Shown: piece after piece, positions 40,705 to 46,593 of the stretch | Position numbering within the stretch: the stretch's first letter is position 1 | How the letters are laid out: each line of letters starts with the position of its first letter | Virus record (IMG/VR): IMGVR_UViG_3300044609_000614 | Span: 1-48,766 of that record | Length of the DNA: 48,766 nt | Source: a virus | Strand: one strand, 5' to 3' | Program-made: the position numbers and the translations under genes | Notes under the pieces: model-generated | The model's database searches: none | Seen by the model: the letters and a program-made list of their open reading frames with translations, nothing else | Told to the model about the DNA's origin: nothing

Positions 40705-40727
40705 AAAAAGGGGGTGGTGTCACCCCC
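40705..40727 (-). terminator. Rho-independent terminator after psbA
   Basis: Minus strand GGGGGTG pairs with CACCCCC around ACAC, followed by TTTTT, 23 bases after the psbA stop. Confidence 0.88.
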
Positions 40728-40749
40728 AGAATGAGTATTTTTTAAGTGA

Positions 40750-41829
40750 TCAACCAATTGCAGGTGCAGTGAGTGCCACAGGGGTCATCTCAGCAGCAGC
40801 AAGGTCAAGAGGGAAGTTGTGAGCATTGCGCTCGTGCATTACCTCAAAACCAAGGTTGGCACGGTTAACGATATCAGCCCAAGTTGGGATCACACGATTC
40901 TGACTATCAACAAGTGACTGGTTAAAGTTGAAACCATTCAAGTTGAATGCCATCGTGCTAACTCCAAGTGCAGCGAACCAAATACCAACGACAGGCCAAG
41001 CAGCCAAAAAGAAATGTAGGCTGCGACTGTTGTTGAAGGAAGCGTATTGGAAGATGAGGCGTCCGAAGTAACCGTGAGCGGCAACGATGTTGTAGGTTTC
41101 TTCTTCTTGTCCGAACTTGTATCCATAGTTTTGCGATTCAGTTTCAGTAGTTTCGCGCACTAGCGATGACGTGACCAGACTTCCGTGCATAGCACTAAAC
41201 AGACTGCCACCAAATACCCCAGCCACGCCAAGCATATGGAACGGATGCATAAGGATATTGTGTTCTGCTTGGAAGACGAGCATGTAGTTAAACGTTCCCG
41301 AGATTCCAAGAGGCATTCCATCGGAGAAGGAACCTTGACCGAAGGGATAAACAAGAAACACAGCAGTTGCAGCAGCCACGGGAGCAGAATAAGCAACGCA
41401 AATCCAAGGGCGCATACCCAGACGATAGGAGAGTTCCCACTCACGACCCATGTAGCTGAATACGCCAATGAGGAAATGGAAAACCACGAGTTGATAAGGT
41501 CCACCGTTATAAAGCCATTCGTCAAGTGAAAGTGCAGCCCAAATGGGATAGAAATGAAGTCCGATTGCATTTGAAGATGGAACAACTGCACCAGAGATGA
41601 TGTTGTTTCCATACATTAGAGAACCAGCAACTGGTTCACGAATACCGTCGATATCGACAGGGGGAGCAGCGATAAAAGCAACAATGAAACAGATAGTCGC
41701 AGCGAGAAGAGTTGGAATCATTAGGGTTCCGAACCAACCAACATAAAGACGGTTATTGGTTGAAGTTACCCACTCGCAGAATTGTTCCCAAATGTTACTT
41801 CCACCGCGTTGAGCGATAGCAGTAGTCAT
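40750..41829 (-). CDS. psbA: Photosystem II reaction centre protein D1
   Basis: 359 residues, full length. D1 turns over fast in light; a phage copy keeps photosystem II working during infection. Key residues are present at standard numbers: Tyr161 (TyrZ), His190, His198, His215, Ser264, His272, and Mn-cluster ligands Asp170, Glu189, His332, Glu333, Asp342 and Ala344. Residue 130 is Glu, the high-light (D1:2) type. The C-terminal extension after Ala344 is 15 residues. It is more GC-rich than neighbours, as expected of a host-derived gene. It has its own overlapping sigma70 and late promoters and its own terminator, so it is a single-gene unit. No intron. Confidence 0.98.
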   Translation of the reverse strand: MTTAIAQRGGSNIWEQFCEWVTSTNNRLYVGWFGTLMIPTLLAATICFIVAFIAAPPVDIDGIREPVAGSLMYGNNIISGAVVPSSNAIGLHFYPIWAALSLDEWLYNGGPYQLVVFHFLIGVFSYMGREWELSYRLGMRPWICVAYSAPVAAATAVFLVYPFGQGSFSDGMPLGISGTFNYMLVFQAEHNILMHPFHMLGVAGVFGGSLFSAMHGSLVTSSLVRETTETESQNYGYKFGQEEETYNIVAAHGYFGRLIFQYASFNNSRSLHFFLAAWPVVGIWFAALGVSTMAFNLNGFNFNQSLVDSQNRVIPTWADIVNRANLGFEVMHERNAHNFPLDLAAAEMTPVALTAPAIG

Positions 41830-41893
41830 AGTTTTAAAAGAACGTGAGGTTTATGAGAAAAAATGTGAAGGAATGTTTCGATTCCTTAACATT

Positions 41894-41901
41894 TATTTAT
41901 A
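41894..41901 (-). promoter_or_regulatory. T4-type late promoter TATAAATA at psbA
   Basis: Exact TATAAATA on the minus strand, 65 bases before the psbA ATG. It overlaps the -10 box of the sigma70 promoter at 41899-41927 by three bases. Confidence 0.7.
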
Positions 41902-41927
41902 ATACCACAGGGTCAAATCGGTGTCAA
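41899..41927 (-). promoter_or_regulatory. sigma70 promoter TTGACA-17-TATTAT at psbA
   Basis: Minus strand CACTTGACA with -35 at 41927-41922, 17 bases, TATTAT at 41904-41899. Expected start near 41892, giving a leader of about 60 bases. Confidence 0.75.
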
Positions 41928-41932
41928 GTGGC

Positions 41933-42604
41933 TTAGGGAATGATTTCTAAGCATCGTTGGTAGTACCTTTCCCTGTCAGCAAGGCCATTATACCCTCCAT
42001 TGACGATTTTTGTCACGGCCTTGACAGAGGGATTTGTATCACAGATCTTATTGAGACCAGCATTGAACCACCAAAAACCAGCAGAAGTCATTGGATAATT
42101 TTCTGCAACATACTTATATCCATCCATAACCTTAGGATCTTTTATAAAGTTTGCAAATCTTTGATAGTTTACTCTACCAGTAATCTGAATGTACCCAGCA
42201 CCTTTATATTTCTTTCCGTCTCCAGGTTGTGTGTTACCTAAATCCTTTCTTCCCTCATATGCACTTCCATCAGCAATCTCTTCTTTGTATCTTCCTCCAC
42301 CAGACTCATGTGATATCTGTGCAAGAAAATGTCTAATACGAGGAACAGTATTAATTTCAAATCTTTTCAGACAGTCATTCAATTCTTTTATCTCACTATC
42401 TTCAATTAAAGATTCGGAACACTTCCAGATGTATGCAAGTTGTTTTTTAGTTACATAGATCTCAGATTTTTTTCTGAAAATTTTTGCAAATTCTTTCTGA
42501 ACATCTAATGGTGTTTTCTTTTGTAAGAATTCAAATGCTTCTAAATGATTAGGATTTTTTTCATCAAAATGAAAGGCAGCATTTGTAAATTTAATATCTT
42601 CCAT
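41933..42604 (-). CDS. GH19 chitinase-like endolysin
   Basis: 223 residues. The C-terminal two thirds is a glycoside hydrolase 19 domain: [20 protein letters not shown] (Glu100, likely general acid), [36 protein letters not shown] and [20 protein letters not shown]. The N-terminal 80 residues are a separate helical part. No signal peptide, so release would need a holin, which I could not identify nearby. It would lyse the host at the end of infection. A late box and terminator precede it; the gene ends just before the psbA -35 box. Confidence 0.88.
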   Translation of the reverse strand: MEDIKFTNAAFHFDEKNPNHLEAFEFLQKKTPLDVQKEFAKIFRKKSEIYVTKKQLAYIWKCSESLIEDSEIKELNDCLKRFEINTVPRIRHFLAQISHESGGGRYKEEIADGSAYEGRKDLGNTQPGDGKKYKGAGYIQITGRVNYQRFANFIKDPKVMDGYKYVAENYPMTSAGFWWFNAGLNKICDTNPSVKAVTKIVNGGYNGLADRERYYQRCLEIIP

Positions 42605-42616
42605 AATTTTTCCTAC

Positions 42617-42641
42617 AAAAAAAGGGAGGTTAAGACCTCCC
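42617..42641 (-). terminator. Rho-independent terminator after the peroxiredoxin gene
   Basis: Minus strand GGGAGGT pairs with ACCTCCC around CTTA, followed by seven Ts. It stands between peroxiredoxin and endolysin. Confidence 0.85.
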
Positions 42642-42642
42642 G

Positions 42643-42650
42643 TATTTATC
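42643..42650 (-). promoter_or_regulatory. Late box GATAAATA before endolysin
   Basis: GATAAATA on the minus strand. The expected start (about 42637) lies within the first arm of the terminator at 42617-42641, so RNA from this promoter lacks the full hairpin and can run on into the endolysin gene. Confidence 0.55.
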
Positions 42651-42659
42651 TCTATGAAC

Positions 42660-43157
42660 TCAAGATGCAGACTTTAGATATTCAAGTACTGCTTCAGGAG
42701 TTGTTTGTTCATATGGATCTTCTGAAATATTGTTATCAAGACCAGACTCTTCTGCAATCCACTCAACTTCTTTGTTGTTAACTACTGCAGCATAACGCCA
42801 TGATCGATTACCAAAACCTACGTTTTGTTTTTCGACTAGATAACCCATTCCAAATGTAAATGAACCATTACCATCTGGAATTAGTTGAACCTTTTCAATA
42901 CCCTGGTCTTTTGCCCAGGCATTCATTACAAAAGCGTCATTAACAGAAATGCAGTAAATAGCATCAATGCCAAGAGACCTGAATTCATCGTACTTTTCCT
43001 CAAATCCTGGTAGTTGATAAGCACTACATGTAGGAGTGAATGCTCCTGGTAGTGAAAAAATTACTACTCGTTTATCACCAAAAAGTTCATCAGTAGAACG
43101 AGTAACGAATTCACTGTTCTCACGAAAAATAAATTCAATAGAAGGAACTGTAGTCAT
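42660..43157 (-). CDS. Peroxiredoxin (Prx5-like)
   Basis: 165 residues. Peroxidatic Cys44 in [20 protein letters not shown], the P...(T/S)..C signature of the redoxin/Prx5 branch; Arg is found later in [33 protein letters not shown] is also typical. Reduces peroxides, plausibly guarding photosynthesis during infection. Lies in a short operon hli, 29-residue peptide, peroxiredoxin, ended by a terminator. Its reductant could be the glutaredoxin encoded at 37329, but that is an inference. Confidence 0.88.
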   Translation of the reverse strand: MTTVPSIEFIFRENSEFVTRSTDELFGDKRVVIFSLPGAFTPTCSAYQLPGFEEKYDEFRSLGIDAIYCISVNDAFVMNAWAKDQGIEKVQLIPDGNGSFTFGMGYLVEKQNVGFGNRSWRYAAVVNNKEVEWIAEESGLDNNISEDPYEQTTPEAVLEYLKSAS

Positions 43158-43158
43158 A

Positions 43159-43248
43159 TTAAAAAGTATCAGATAATTTGTTTAGTGAGTGTGCAAGTAG
43201 TACTAAAAATGCAATACTCGTAATAGTAAAAATAACTTCTGTCACCAT
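43159..43248 (-). CDS. 29-residue single-helix membrane peptide
   Basis: ATG at 43248 overlaps the hli stop (ATGGTGA) and TAA at 43159 lies one base before the peroxiredoxin ATG (TAATATG). Sequence MVTEVIFTITSIAFLVLLAH is a single hydrophobic span followed by a short polar tail (SLNKLSDTF). Size and shape are like the tiny one-helix subunits of photosystems and cytochrome b6f (PsbT, PsbM, PetN class), but it matches none that I recall. The perfect packing on both sides speaks for a real gene; expression needs proof. Confidence 0.5.
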   Translation of the reverse strand: MVTEVIFTITSIAFLVLLAHSLNKLSDTF

Positions 43249-43460
43249 ACACCAGGAATGATTTGACCAGTCAATGCATATGCACCTAGAGCAGCAATTA
43301 CTCCAATCATTGCAAGACGACCGTTTAGACGTTCTGCTTTTTCGTTATGAGTAACGTAAATACCTTTTTCCATTTCGTTTTCCACCTCAGAATCAATGTA
43401 CATTTGGGGTTCTTTGGCAAACATATTCTGTTGACCAAATTCGTTTGTTGTTACCGACAT
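43242..43460 (-). CDS. hli: High-light-inducible protein (Hli)
   Basis: 72 residues from the ATG at 43460 (MSVTTNEFGQQNMFAKEPQM). The chlorophyll-binding one-helix motif is intact: EKAERLNGRLAMIGVIAALG, then AYALTGQIIPGVW; Glu and Asn-Gly-Arg are the conserved pigment ligand region. Thylakoid membrane protein that protects photosystem II under stress and is a common cyanophage companion of psbA. First gene behind a sigma70 promoter and co-transcribed with the 29-residue peptide and peroxiredoxin. Confidence 0.93.
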   Translation of the reverse strand: MSVTTNEFGQQNMFAKEPQMYIDSEVENEMEKGIYVTHNEKAERLNGRLAMIGVIAALGAYALTGQIIPGVW

Positions 43461-43482
43461 ATTAAAAATTACAACAAACAAT

Positions 43483-43511
43483 ACTATATAGGATCTCGAT
43501 GGTCATGTCAA
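43483..43511 (-). promoter_or_regulatory. sigma70 promoter TTGACA-17-TATAGT for hli
   Basis: Minus strand CACTTGACA with -35 at 43511-43506, 17 bases, TATAGT at 43488-43483. The -35 box contains the TGA stop of the upstream 54-residue gene. Expected start near 43476. Confidence 0.78.
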
Positions 43512-43672
43512 GTGGCTTTGTCAGAATGTTTTGACAATTCTAATTTAATCCAATTGATCAATGCGTTGATCTCCATTCTTTTCTCTTCAGTAATATCAAA
43601 TTTTTTATTGAAGAGATAAAAGTCTAGTGCTTCAATAGCAACTTCTCTATCCCTTTGTGAAATTAAAGACAT
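43508..43672 (-). CDS. Very small protein (54 aa)
   Basis: ATG at 43672 (MSLISQRDREVAIEALDFYL), stop TGA within the hli -35 box. Mostly helical (EEKRMEINALINWIKLELSK). The ribosome site (CAGGGA) is formed by the second arm of the small terminator hairpin at 43673-43692, an odd arrangement in which the terminator would also hide the start site. Function unknown. Confidence 0.6.
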   Translation of the reverse strand: MSLISQRDREVAIEALDFYLFNKKFDITEEKRMEINALINWIKLELSKHSDKAT

Positions 43673-43692
43673 AAAAAAATCCCTGAATAGGG
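43673..43692 (-). terminator. Small terminator-like hairpin after tRNA-Gly
   Basis: Minus strand CCCT pairs with AGGG around ATTC, followed by A and seven Ts. Weak stem. It lies between tRNA-Gly and the 54-residue gene. Confidence 0.5.
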
Positions 43693-43694
43693 GA

Positions 43695-43766
43695 AGCGAA
43701 ATAGGGGATTCGAACCCCTGACATCTAACTTGGAAGGATAGCGTTCTACCACTGAACTAATTTCGC
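43695..43766 (-). tRNA. tRNA-Gly (anticodon TCC)
   Basis: Acceptor GCGAAAT/ATTTCGC, anticodon stem CTATC/GTTAG with loop CTTCCAA (TCC, codon GGA), T arm AGGGG TTCGAAT CCCCT, discriminator T. First (3'-most) member of the tRNA cluster. Confidence 0.93.
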
Positions 43767-43770
43767 ATGT

Positions 43771-43901
43771 GGGTGGTGAGGATCTATCATACTCACAATC
43801 GGGAAGGTCTCACTGATAGTAACGTTATTCCCAACACATAGACTCTTCTCGGTAAGAAGTTCTATACCTTTGATTTCTCAACGATATAGCGGGCACCACC
43901 C
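43771..43901 (-). ncRNA. Candidate structured RNA A between tRNA-Gly and the tRNA-like relic
   Basis: No open frame. GGGTGGTG at 43771-43778 is complementary to CACCACCC at 43894-43901. Inside, CTATCA (43784-43789) pairs with TGATAG (43814-43819) and, interleaved, GGGAA (43801-43805) with TTCCC (43828-43832), a possible pseudoknot; a hairpin CTTCT/AGAAG follows at 43845-43859. The inner stems are short, so chance matches cannot be excluded. The rest up to 43978 has two more hairpins (CGTG/CACG near 43921, GAAGA/TCTTC near 43959). Confidence 0.35.
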
Positions 43902-43978
43902 CTAATCTATTACATTAACCCGTGCTTGACCACGCGGTTTATTCTGTCACACCCTTTGAAGACCCGTCGATCTTCAAT

Positions 43979-44050
43979 ACCCCTGTCTAGGAATCGAACC
44001 TAGTTTCCTTGTGTGTTGTCCACCCGTCCTTACCAATAGACTACCAGAGG
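43979..44050 (-). pseudogene. tRNA-like element with defective anticodon arm
   Basis: Minus strand: acceptor CCTCTGG/ACAGGGG (last pair lost), D arm GTCT/GGAC with ATTGGTAA loop, perfect T arm CTAGG TTCGATT CCTAG. The anticodon region (GGGTGGACAACACACAAGG) gives only GTG/CAC around GACAACA and has no T at position 33, so no credible anticodon. Either a decayed tRNA or a tRNA-like RNA with another use. Confidence 0.55.
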
Positions 44051-44153
44051 ATAGGAGAAGAACCGAACATTTCCAGTCCTTCTCTTTACACTGCAAGCAT
44101 GATTCAATACAGTGTTTGGCGTCTTTCTAGGCTATCTGCCTAACGACTACCAA
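44051..44153 (-). ncRNA. Spacer with three consecutive hairpins
   Basis: No open frame. Plus-strand positions: GAGAAGAACC/AGTCCTTCTC at 44055-44084 (10 pairs with two G-T), ACACTG/CAGTGT at 44088-44115 with a 16-base loop, TAGGC/GCCTA at 44128-44142. Three arms in about 100 bases between tRNA genes could be a stable RNA or a very divergent tRNA-like fold. Confidence 0.3.
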
Positions 44154-44234
44154 TGTCGGTGAGAGGACTTGAACCTCCACGAACTAGTCACTGGAACCTA
44201 AACCCAGCGCGTCTACCAATTCCGCCACACCGAC
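44154..44234 (-). tRNA. tRNA-Leu (anticodon TAG)
   Basis: 81-base class II tRNA. Acceptor GTCGGTG/CACCGAC, anticodon stem CTGGG/TCCAG with loop TTTAGGT (TAG, codon CUA), variable arm, T arm GGAGG TTCAAGT CCTCT, discriminator A. Confidence 0.93.
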
Positions 44235-44241
44235 AATTTGG

Positions 44242-44313
44242 GAGCAGAGGTTGGAATTGAACCAACTACCTGAGGCTTATGAGACCTCTGTGCAACCGTT
44301 ACACTTCTCCGCA
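44242..44313 (-). tRNA. tRNA-Met (anticodon CAT)
   Basis: Anticodon stem GAGGT/GCCTC with loop CTCATAA (CAT), T arm GTTGG TTCAATT CCAAC, D arm GTGT/GCAC. The acceptor has six good pairs (GCGGAG/CTCTGC); pair 1-72 is T-T. CAT could also be tRNA-Ile2 with lysidine, but the body looks like elongator Met. Confidence 0.85.
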
Positions 44314-44324
44314 ATGATCCCCAT

Positions 44325-44353
44325 ATTATATATGGGGTGGTGAGGGTTGTCAA
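44325..44353 (-). promoter_or_regulatory. Consensus sigma70 promoter TTGACA-17-TATAAT for tRNA-Met/Leu group
   Basis: Minus strand TTGACA at 44353-44348, 17 bases, TATAAT at 44330-44325; both perfect. Expected start near 44318, five bases before tRNA-Met. Confidence 0.85.
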
Positions 44354-44496
44354 CCCCTCTGTGCAGGCTCGCCACCAATTTTGATTACGAGAAAATTGGA
44401 AACTCGGCGGGAGATTTAATCCCCATCCGCACCAGCAGGCATGTTTATTGTCTCTTATCCTGCGGAGACTAAAAGAGGGTCATTGACTCCACCACC
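44336..44496 (-). ncRNA. Candidate structured RNA B
   Basis: No open frame. GGTGGTG (44336-44342) can pair with CACCACC (44490-44496). Inside: perfect hairpin CCAATTTT/AAAATTGG around 9 bases (44375-44399), and an interleaved set GCAGG (44435-44439), GTCTC (44450-44454), CCTGC (44459-44463), GAGAC (44465-44469). On the minus strand this reads as an H-type pseudoknot with a 1-base first loop and an A-rich last loop. The sigma70 promoter above overlaps its left edge. Confidence 0.35.
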
Positions 44497-44729
44497 TAGT
44501 TTGTACTAACTAGGAAAAGTTTTGCGAGTTTTGACAACTCAGTGAAACTAAAAAATGTACATAAAAATAATACATCCCATAGTTTAAGTTTAATAGCAAA
44601 AGGTATTGTCAGTAAACCTCCAATACACTTTAATGCTAAACCACTTTTGAAATCTCCCCATAACATGATTTGATAACCAAATATGAGGAGAATATTTCCA
44701 ATGTATCTTAGTACATCAGTCTTAGACAT
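44496..44729 (-). CDS. Small membrane protein (77 aa)
   Basis: Two or three hydrophobic segments (YIGNILLIFGYQIMLWGDF, LALKCIGGLLTIPFAIKL, VLFLCTFFSFTELSKL), so a small integral membrane protein. A 7-pair hairpin (CCTAGTT/AACTAGG) overlaps its stop. First reading frame after the tRNA-Met promoter region. Holin-like in size and topology, but it lies away from the endolysin and no motif supports that; function unknown. Confidence 0.65.
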   Translation of the reverse strand: MSKTDVLRYIGNILLIFGYQIMLWGDFKSGLALKCIGGLLTIPFAIKLKLWDVLFLCTFFSFTELSKLAKLFLVSTN

Positions 44730-44777
44730 AAGGGGTTGCTCCCGACCAGTGCGCTTTTATAGTCATCCCGAGACTAT

Positions 44778-44972
44778 TTAATCTAGTTTATCTAGAGAAC
44801 TTTTCAGTTCTTTTTTTCGCAGTTTTTTGAGATCTTTCATCATACCTTTGATTTGTTGGTATGCATCTTCAGGTGAAATTTTATCACCAATTTCAAGACC
44901 AACTATTAATTGTACTTTATCTCCAAATCGAGCAAGTTCTCTTTCGAACTCAGTTAATGAATCATATACCAT
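44778..44972 (-). CDS. Small charged helical protein (64 aa)
   Basis: MVYDSLTEFERELARFGDKV, then GLEIGDKISPEDAYQQIKGM, ending KKLRKKELKSSLDKLD. Conserved type in cyanophages as far as I recall, no function. Three bases after the Cys-rich gene upstream; followed by a weak ATAGTC/GACTAT hairpin (44760-44777 region). Confidence 0.65.
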   Translation of the reverse strand: MVYDSLTEFERELARFGDKVQLIVGLEIGDKISPEDAYQQIKGMMKDLKKLRKKELKSSLDKLD

Positions 44973-44975
44973 AAT

Positions 44976-45182
44976 TCACACCTTTATTTTAGTACAGCAT
45001 CCACAACAACCGTGGACACCGTAATATTTAGATCCGTCTGGATCATACTGTTTCATCCAAGTTAAATTCGGATGACCAACACCACATTTACAAACATCTT
45101 CAACCAGTCCAGACATTCGAATTGTTTGATCAACTGCCCATTTTGGTTTTGGAAATTGTTTGAGAAATTCAGATCTTTTCAT
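44976..45182 (-). CDS. Small Cys-rich protein (68 aa), zinc-binding likely
   Basis: Contains VCKCGVGHPN near residue 31 and HGCCGCCTK near residue 58, enough Cys/His for a zinc site. Basic N-terminus (MKRSEFLKQFPKPKWAVDQT). Overlaps the 75-residue gene by 14 bases. Function unknown; similar small proteins occur in cyanophages. Confidence 0.65.
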   Translation of the reverse strand: MKRSEFLKQFPKPKWAVDQTIRMSGLVEDVCKCGVGHPNLTWMKQYDPDGSKYYGVHGCCGCCTKIKV

Positions 45183-45396
45183 TGTTCTCTGCGAGTGGTT
45201 TGAGACGAGGAAGAGTCATTACGTTAAAAGGAATGTGACCTTGTGATGCAAAGAACCACTCTCGAAATTCATCAAATAGACATTGTGCTTCTTCTTCATT
45301 ACCCAGACTAGTATGATACTCAATCACACTTTCGTATGTGTCAATGAGATTGACAACAAAATCTTTTACTTCAGATTCATTCATTTGCATCATCAT
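45169..45396 (-). CDS. Small helical protein (75 aa), paralogue of the 46947 gene
   Basis: ATG at 45396 with GAGGAAG upstream; a sigma70 promoter lies at 45455-45483. The part VVNLIDTYESVIEYHTSLGN followed by EEEAQCLFDEFREWF aligns without gaps to the 46947-47087 protein (about 12 of 36 identical). Two helices joined by a LG turn, a TPR-like hairpin. Function unknown. Confidence 0.65.
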   Translation of the reverse strand: MMMQMNESEVKDFVVNLIDTYESVIEYHTSLGNEEEAQCLFDEFREWFFASQGHIPFNVMTLPRLKPLAENNEKI

Positions 45397-45454
45397 CAGA
45401 GGTTTCTTCCTCACTTTCGGTAAGGATGGTCTCGGTCTTTTCGACCTTATGATA

Positions 45455-45483
45455 AGAATACCATGGGTGCCACGACATGTCAA
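45455..45483 (-). promoter_or_regulatory. sigma70 promoter TTGACA-17-TATTCT
   Basis: Minus strand CTTGACA with -35 at 45483-45478, 17 bases, TATTCT at 45460-45455. Drives the run of three small genes down to 44778. Confidence 0.7.
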
Positions 45484-45513
45484 GCATTATTTTGGAGAAA
45501 TTTAAATCGAGAA

Positions 45514-45586
45514 TACCCGTGGTCGGATTCGAACCGACCCTTGAACGATTTTAAGTCGTTTGCCTCTTCCGCTGGGCTACACGGGC
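45514..45586 (-). tRNA. tRNA-Leu (anticodon TAA), short variable loop
   Basis: 73 bases. Acceptor GCCCGTG/CACGGGT, D arm GCCC/GGC region, anticodon stem AACGA/TCGTT with loop CTTAAAA (TAA, codon UUA), only about five bases between anticodon and T stems, T arm GTCGG TTCGAAT CCGAC, discriminator A. Bacterial tRNA-Leu normally has a long variable arm, which is absent here. Confidence 0.88.
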
Positions 45587-45589
45587 AAG

Positions 45590-45606
45590 AAGAGGATAAA
45601 CCTCTT
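45590..45606 (-). terminator. Hairpin after the 98-residue gene
   Basis: Minus strand AAGAGG pairs with CCTCTT around TTTAT. Same plan as the terminator after the porin gene, but the following T-run is weak (CTTG). May instead separate mRNA from tRNA-Leu. Confidence 0.5.
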
Positions 45607-45612
45607 ATCCAA

Positions 45613-45909
45613 TCAACTGAAGGTGTACTTAACTTGATCTCCTACATTCTCAGTTGTGATATTAATGTTTCCTGTAATAGTATCCGTGTAGTATGCGATT
45701 GGAGGTTGAGTGGGAATGTTAAAAGTAATGGTATCGTCATTACTTTCTTTAGAAAAATCGGTGAAAGTAAATAACCAAGAATCAATTTCCGACAATGATT
45801 CAGCAATGTGTCTCAAGAGATGTGGATTCTCGGTCTCTGCACCATACTTAAGTGCAGTGCGTAATGCATCTTGGGCACGTTGCAGTTGATACTTTACTTC
45901 GTAATTCAT
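45613..45909 (-). CDS. Hypothetical protein (98 aa)
   Basis: Helical N-terminus (MNYEVKYQLQRAQDALRTAL), then an acidic helix (LRHIAESLSEIDSWLFTF), then beta-like NIPTQPPIAYYTDTITGNIN. Flanked by tRNA-Leu and tRNA-Asn. No family recognised. Confidence 0.65.
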   Translation of the reverse strand: MNYEVKYQLQRAQDALRTALKYGAETENPHLLRHIAESLSEIDSWLFTFTDFSKESNDDTITFNIPTQPPIAYYTDTITGNINITTENVGDQVKYTFS

Positions 45910-45927
45910 AATAAAAAACTAAACTAA

Positions 45928-45999
45928 CTGGAGTGGCAGGGATCGAACCTGCGACCAATCGGTTAACAGCCGACCGCTCTACCGCTGAGCTACACTCCA
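45928..45999 (-). tRNA. tRNA-Asn (anticodon GTT)
   Basis: Acceptor TGGAGTG/CACTCCA, D arm GCTC/GAGC, anticodon stem GTCGG/CCGAT with loop CTGTTAA (GTT, codon AAC), T arm GCAGG TTCGATC CCTGC, discriminator G. Confidence 0.93.
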
Positions 46000-46011
46000 A
46001 TGAATGAATAC

Positions 46012-46040
46012 AGTTTACTGTATTTGGTCTTGGTTGTCAA
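46012..46040 (-). promoter_or_regulatory. sigma70 promoter TTGACA-17-TAAACT for tRNA-Asn
   Basis: Minus strand TTGACA at 46040-46035, 17 bases, TAAACT at 46017-46012. It lies in the last codons of the 78-residue gene and points to tRNA-Asn and the 98-residue gene. Confidence 0.6.
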
Positions 46041-46251
46041 GGGCATTGACACCCCAATTTTCAGAAATCCAAACCTTAGTGTTCATAATATCTTGTTTGG
46101 CTTGTTCTTTGGTAAATGCATTTCCAGAGTCCATATGTGTAACTCCATCTTTGCATTCCCAAATTAACACCCAGTTCCAACGATTAGTTCTTTCGTTGAA
46201 CCAGATATTAGTACTTATTTTATTTGGATTGAGGTTAAACATATCAGACAT
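46015..46251 (-). CDS. Hypothetical protein (78 aa)
   Basis: Trp-rich small protein (WFNERTNRWNWVLIWECKDG, then TKVWISENWGV) with a central helix (FTKEQAKQDIMN). Beta hairpin then helix layout. Overlaps the 108-residue gene by 8 bases. Its last codons carry the tRNA-Asn promoter. Function unknown. Confidence 0.65.
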   Translation of the reverse strand: MSDMFNLNPNKISTNIWFNERTNRWNWVLIWECKDGVTHMDSGNAFTKEQAKQDIMNTKVWISENWGVNALDNQDQIQ

Positions 46252-46570
46252 TAATCAGTCTCTCTGGTGTGTTTTCTAAACAATCCTTTAGATCCTCATA
46301 TTTATCAAAGTTATGAGTACCAGTTTCTGACTGAACTTGCCAAACTTTTTTCTCATCCTCTGTTTCAAATACTTCAATGGAAAATTCGTGTTTTTCCAAA
46401 TCATACTTTTCTTCAAAGCGTTGCATGTCTTCCATAAAAGCAAGAACGCTGAAGTCTTCTAGACCTTCAATAGTTTCTGGTGGTTCGATATTCTCTAGAA
46501 CATCTTCTACATAAAACTCTGCGTCTTCTACGACTTCACTTGATTCTACATCAATGATTTGATCACTCAT
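46244..46570 (-). CDS. Acidic hypothetical protein (108 aa)
   Basis: Strongly acidic (EVVEDAEFYVEDVLENIEPP), then FSVLAFMEDMQRFEEKYDLE, then beta-like FSIEVFETEDEKKVWQVQS. Could mimic nucleic acid or bind a basic partner, but that is only from charge. Lies after tRNA-Pro. Confidence 0.65.
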   Translation of the reverse strand: MSDQIIDVESSEVVEDAEFYVEDVLENIEPPETIEGLEDFSVLAFMEDMQRFEEKYDLEKHEFSIEVFETEDEKKVWQVQSETGTHNFDKYEDLKDCLENTPERLINV

Positions 46571-46593
46571 TTTAATTCGGAATAAATTTCCAA

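Noticed and set aside
41160-41612. 150-residue minus-strand frame within psbA
   Set aside because: Overlaps fully conserved D1 codons in another frame; shadow.
43979-44050. Group I intron in the anticodon arm of the tRNA-like element
   Set aside because: The D and T arms are the normal distance apart, so no insertion is present.
43767-44153. tmRNA (one- or two-piece) hypothesis for the pseudoknot-bearing spacers
   Set aside because: No tmRNA tRNA-like domain signature and no tag frame ending in Ala-Ala was found on either strand.
44496-44729. Holin call for the 77-residue membrane protein
   Set aside because: Size and topology fit, but it is about 2 kb from the endolysin, in a different transcript, and lacks any holin motif.
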